Part shown: positions 60,633-64,000 of the stretch, in pieces
Position numbering within the stretch: position 1 is the first letter of the stretch
Layout: each line of letters starts with the position of its first letter
DNA from: Apus apus
Taxonomy: Eukaryota > Chordata > Aves > Apodiformes > Apodidae
Reading direction: 5' to 3'
Length of the DNA: 64,000 bases
NCBI RefSeq assembly: GCF_020740795.1
Contig: NC_067283.1
Span: 111,959,706-112,023,705 of the forward strand
Translations under genes and position numbers: made by a program
Notes under the pieces: model-generated
Database searches by the model: none
What the model saw: the letters and a program-made list of their open reading frames with translations, nothing else
What the model was told of the DNA's origin: nothing

Positions 60633-63600
60633 GCACCCTGTATGTTATATACTGAAGTTTTAAATCACCACTTTTTCTATGGTACAAGTCTCTTTCCTAT
60701 TTCTATTGTGGATCTGAGAAGCCTTTCAATAAAACAACCCCTAGCCTTCAAATTTAACTTGACATGGTGCTGCAGTAGTTTCAACAGGTCAGCATTCCCC
60801 AGCAAAAAACTGTATAGCTGAAAATTAATTCTGCCAACTCTAATTTCAGACCACTATGAAAAGATCATTATGAATGTTCACTCACAACATTCACCCACAC
60901 TTACACTAATAGCCTGTTATTTGACTACAAATTTCCTGGTGACGGAAATGCAATAGAAAGCAACAGCAAAATGCCTTGCCCACACTGTTGTCAATTTATT
61001 AGAAAAAAATTAACCTGCATCCCTCTGGTTCAAGAAAAGTTTCATCAATCCATGTCAGACAGGAGGCTCTGGAGCTATGTATATGTTCTTTTAATGATTT
61101 CCAAGTAGTGTTTTGCTCATTACAGTAATTAAAATAATAGCTCAATCCTTTAAGGGTCGACAGTTTTCTAAAAATTTAACTGCTTTATTTCAGCTTCATC
61201 CATCACCAGCAGTAGGAAATAATTCTTCAGCAGAAGGGGGTTTCTACTCACTAAACAATTTACAGGATAATCCTAGATGTTGTAGCATTCAGAGCAAGCC
61301 AGCCAGCACAAGGGGGGCATTGTTGGAAGCCCCTTGCCTTGCAGGGGCACCCTGGCTCCCCTTAGGGCAAGGGTTCAAAGGCTTTATACAAGACAGAGGA
61401 AGGGGCAAGCTGCAATTTGTCTCCTGCCCTGCTTTTTCTCCTTGCCCAGGGTGCCAGAGCTGACGCCCTGGAGACAGGTTTCAGGGATCAGGTCTCTGCC
61501 TTGACAACCTGAAGACCGGTGGCAGAGAGAAGGTTGTGGCTGCATTTCTAACCTTGTCAGGACTTGTCCCACAGCAGCAGAGATGCAGTAAAGCTATTAC
61601 ACAGAAGGGAGTTTTGTTTTCATTTGGCATCAGAACTGATACAGAGAATCAAAGGGAGGATCAGCACTGACAATTTATTTGTGTATCAAGGGGAAATCCA
61701 GAAGCCATTTAAATTGTTTACAGCAGGTTGAAAGAATAATACTAAGAACAAACACTGTGCTGACAGACATCCAGATGGCATTTGTAGGCACAACGCAATG
61801 CCTTTAGCCCAGCTAAGTTTCATAAACATTTACATACCATTCCAGGATTTTACTTCTAATCTTTAAAAAGCACCAAGTTATTAAGGTTTTGGAGAAACAG
61901 GAGTCATCCTTTCCCCTCCTTTCCCATGACTTTGCTTTGTGATTGAATTAAATTTACCTGGTAGAGCAAAACAGTTCAAGCAAATGGTGCAGATGACAGG
62001 GAGGAATGGAAGAAAAGGTGTAATGCACTGGGCAATTAAGGGATGCTGCTTGTGCAACCACAGGCCTTTTCTGTGAGAGAGTTTCACAAAGTTCCCAATT
62101 CACTGCCAGAACAGGCTACCCAGAATACTAGAAAAGGCAAAACACATACAAAAGGAGAAGGCAGGTCCATCACCTTGTATCCAAACACAAACTGACCCTG
62201 GCAACTGCTATCGTAATCTGAAAGCCCTGCATCTAGAAGGATGATGGCAAATCTCAGCAAGGGAAGTTTCTCTACCAGATACAAGAGAAAGCCAGGAGTG
62301 AGCTGGCTGTGGAGGTTTCCCACTGTCTCTTCAGTGGGAATAGGGACACAAGTATTCAGACTTGTTTTAAGGCAAAGAACCACGAAAGTAGAAAATATGC
62401 ATCTGAGATTTGTATGAATTAAAAGTCTACCAGGCAAACCCTGTCTTTCCATGGCCTCATTCTGCAATACCAACATTTCTTTACTTCTGTACCAATACAT
62501 TAGTGGCCACACCACTGTCAGCGTTTTCATGTACGGGTATGAAAAGAGTAGTAACACTTTAAGTCCAGTCTACTAAATAATTCCAGATTGCTGATGGAAG
62601 AAAGGATGAAAACATAGCAATGAATCTTTGTCTTTTGTATAATAGCATTGAAGTTAAAAATAGATTTATAAAATATTTGTAATCCTTAATCTCCCTTCAA
62701 ATCAAAGCAATGGCTAGGTTTGCTAGTGATTAGGGACCTCAAGGGATTTATTTGTAAATGGCTGGCTCAGACTCCGCAAAATCCTCCTTTTCATTTAGCC
62801 AGTTTGCTGACCTGGTAATACTCAAAACATAGATTTTAATGAGAAAAATATCCAGCCACCTCCAGCATATTAAATCTCTGTCACAGAAATTATAAAAGGG
62901 GGGAAAGGAGGGAGGAAAGGTGTTGGTTCACACAAGGTTGGGGGGAAGGGAGCAGATTAATTCAGCGTTGAGGAGAAGCCTAAATCTTCCATATAGGCAA
63001 TGTGTTTGGTGGTTTCCTGCACAACTAATCTGTTGTTACTTTTTCCTTCAGTATAGATGGACCCTGTGTAGCAGGGAACAGGGTTTTGGAGAACAGCCCT
63101 CATTTTGTTCAGTACAATACAGCCTTCTCAGCCCTTACACTGCCACTTGAACCCTAAAATCCTACAGAGGCGAGAGAATGACAATTTGGAAATGAATAAA
63201 GCAAATAACTGATTTTAGTCTCCTTTGGGTATAATGCCACATCCTGACTTAAAGGGCTAGTAAAAACTTTTATGTAGCATTTTCCATGTCTGGTAGTTTA
63301 TACAAACACCACCTATGGTTATTTCTTGGCTTTCCAGGAAAAGAGACAGTCGCTAACATACTGAACAGATTTTCAGTCAGATGTCTGGTGAAGGTTGAAG
63401 AGGAAGGCATTAAGTGTCTGCTTGCACATGGCTAATGAGCATCCACTGTGGACTCCTGGATAGCTGCATTTGTCCAAGGAAAAGGTTTAAGGCTTTATCA
63501 GTGACATTTTAAATCACAGCCAAGGAAGACTTGCTGATCTACCATGACTCATTTGGATTAATATTTCCCATAACAAATATAGTAACACAGAAAGAAGTAT

Positions 63601-64000
63601 AGAAATGCCCATAATAACCCAGAAAAAAAAAATTCCACAGAAAGCCATTTTTGGTGAATGCTGTTATTTTTACATCACAACACATGAGAATATAATTCAC
63701 ATACTAAATGCTTTCCACTTAAAGTTTTAACAGATTTTTATCCATCAAGGCTCAGAGAAATGCAAGTGCAACTCCCAAAAGATGAAGGAATTTCCATTCT
63801 CATAGTTAAGAGTGAAAGGAGTGAGTTGGAGAGGGAAGTGACTGTAAGTTCAAACTGTCAAGGAGTCTCAAGGAATTAATATGATCTGAATCTATTCCAG
63901 TTTCATATGGTATGAGAACAGAACATTTGTTTCCAGCTGAAGAGCAGATAAATAAATGGGTTTCTACAGCTTTTCTGGCTAAAACCATATTTGAATTTGT

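Noticed and set aside
62084..62557. 157-codon open frame on the minus strand in intron 2
   Set aside because: It looked hydrophobic in parts, but no GAREM1 exon 2 pattern and no membrane-protein family could be recognised; no splice sites fit.

Overview
This is a vertebrate nuclear window, almost certainly from a bird. It has long AT-rich introns and intergenic DNA with no bacterial-style gene packing. Its recognisable interspersed repeats are mostly 5'-truncated CR1 LINE ends carrying the bird-type octamer tails (ATTCTATGA or ATTCTGTGA), plus one solo LTR with ERVL-like ends and a 5-bp target duplication. No complete gene, tRNA, rRNA, CRISPR array or prokaryotic feature is visible.

The one gene I can support is GAREM1 (formerly FAM59A; GRB2-associated regulator of MAPK1), on the minus strand. 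Four coding exons can be placed with splice sites and consistent reading phases. In transcription order they are exon 3 (43918-43788), exon 4 (33763-32585), exon 5 (27163-26997) and the terminal exon 6 (23836-22924, ending in TGA). Together they encode about 795 residues: most of the CABIT domain, the two reported regulatory tyrosines, the proline-rich SH3-binding segment and the C-terminal SAM domain. If the missing N-terminus is the usual 88 residues, the protein is about 883 residues, against about 876 in human. Exons 1 and 2 and the promoter should lie beyond position 64000.

Layout. Positions 1-17.7 kb are non-coding and probably intergenic, downstream of GAREM1; they hold two CR1 ends and several AT-rich stretches that resemble conserved enhancers. 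Positions 17.7-22.9 kb are the likely long GAREM1 3' UTR, with a proximal and a distal poly(A) signal group. Positions 22.9-43.9 kb hold GAREM1 exons 6 to 3 and introns 5 to 3. Intron 3 carries a 990-bp solo LTR only 129 bp from exon 4, plus three CR1 pieces. From 43.9 kb to the end is the 3' part of intron 2, with a long near-perfect hairpin, a G-quadruplex candidate and one CR1 end.

Functionally, the window supplies most of one adaptor protein. GAREM1 is known to be phosphorylated after EGF stimulation and to couple GRB2 and SHP2 to ERK signalling. I found no clear new genetic system. The best leads are the 34-bp hairpin at 45.6 kb, the LTR insertion beside the exon 4 acceptor, the weak exon 3 donor, a tRNA-like arm at 27.7 kb and the candidate conserved non-coding blocks left of the gene.
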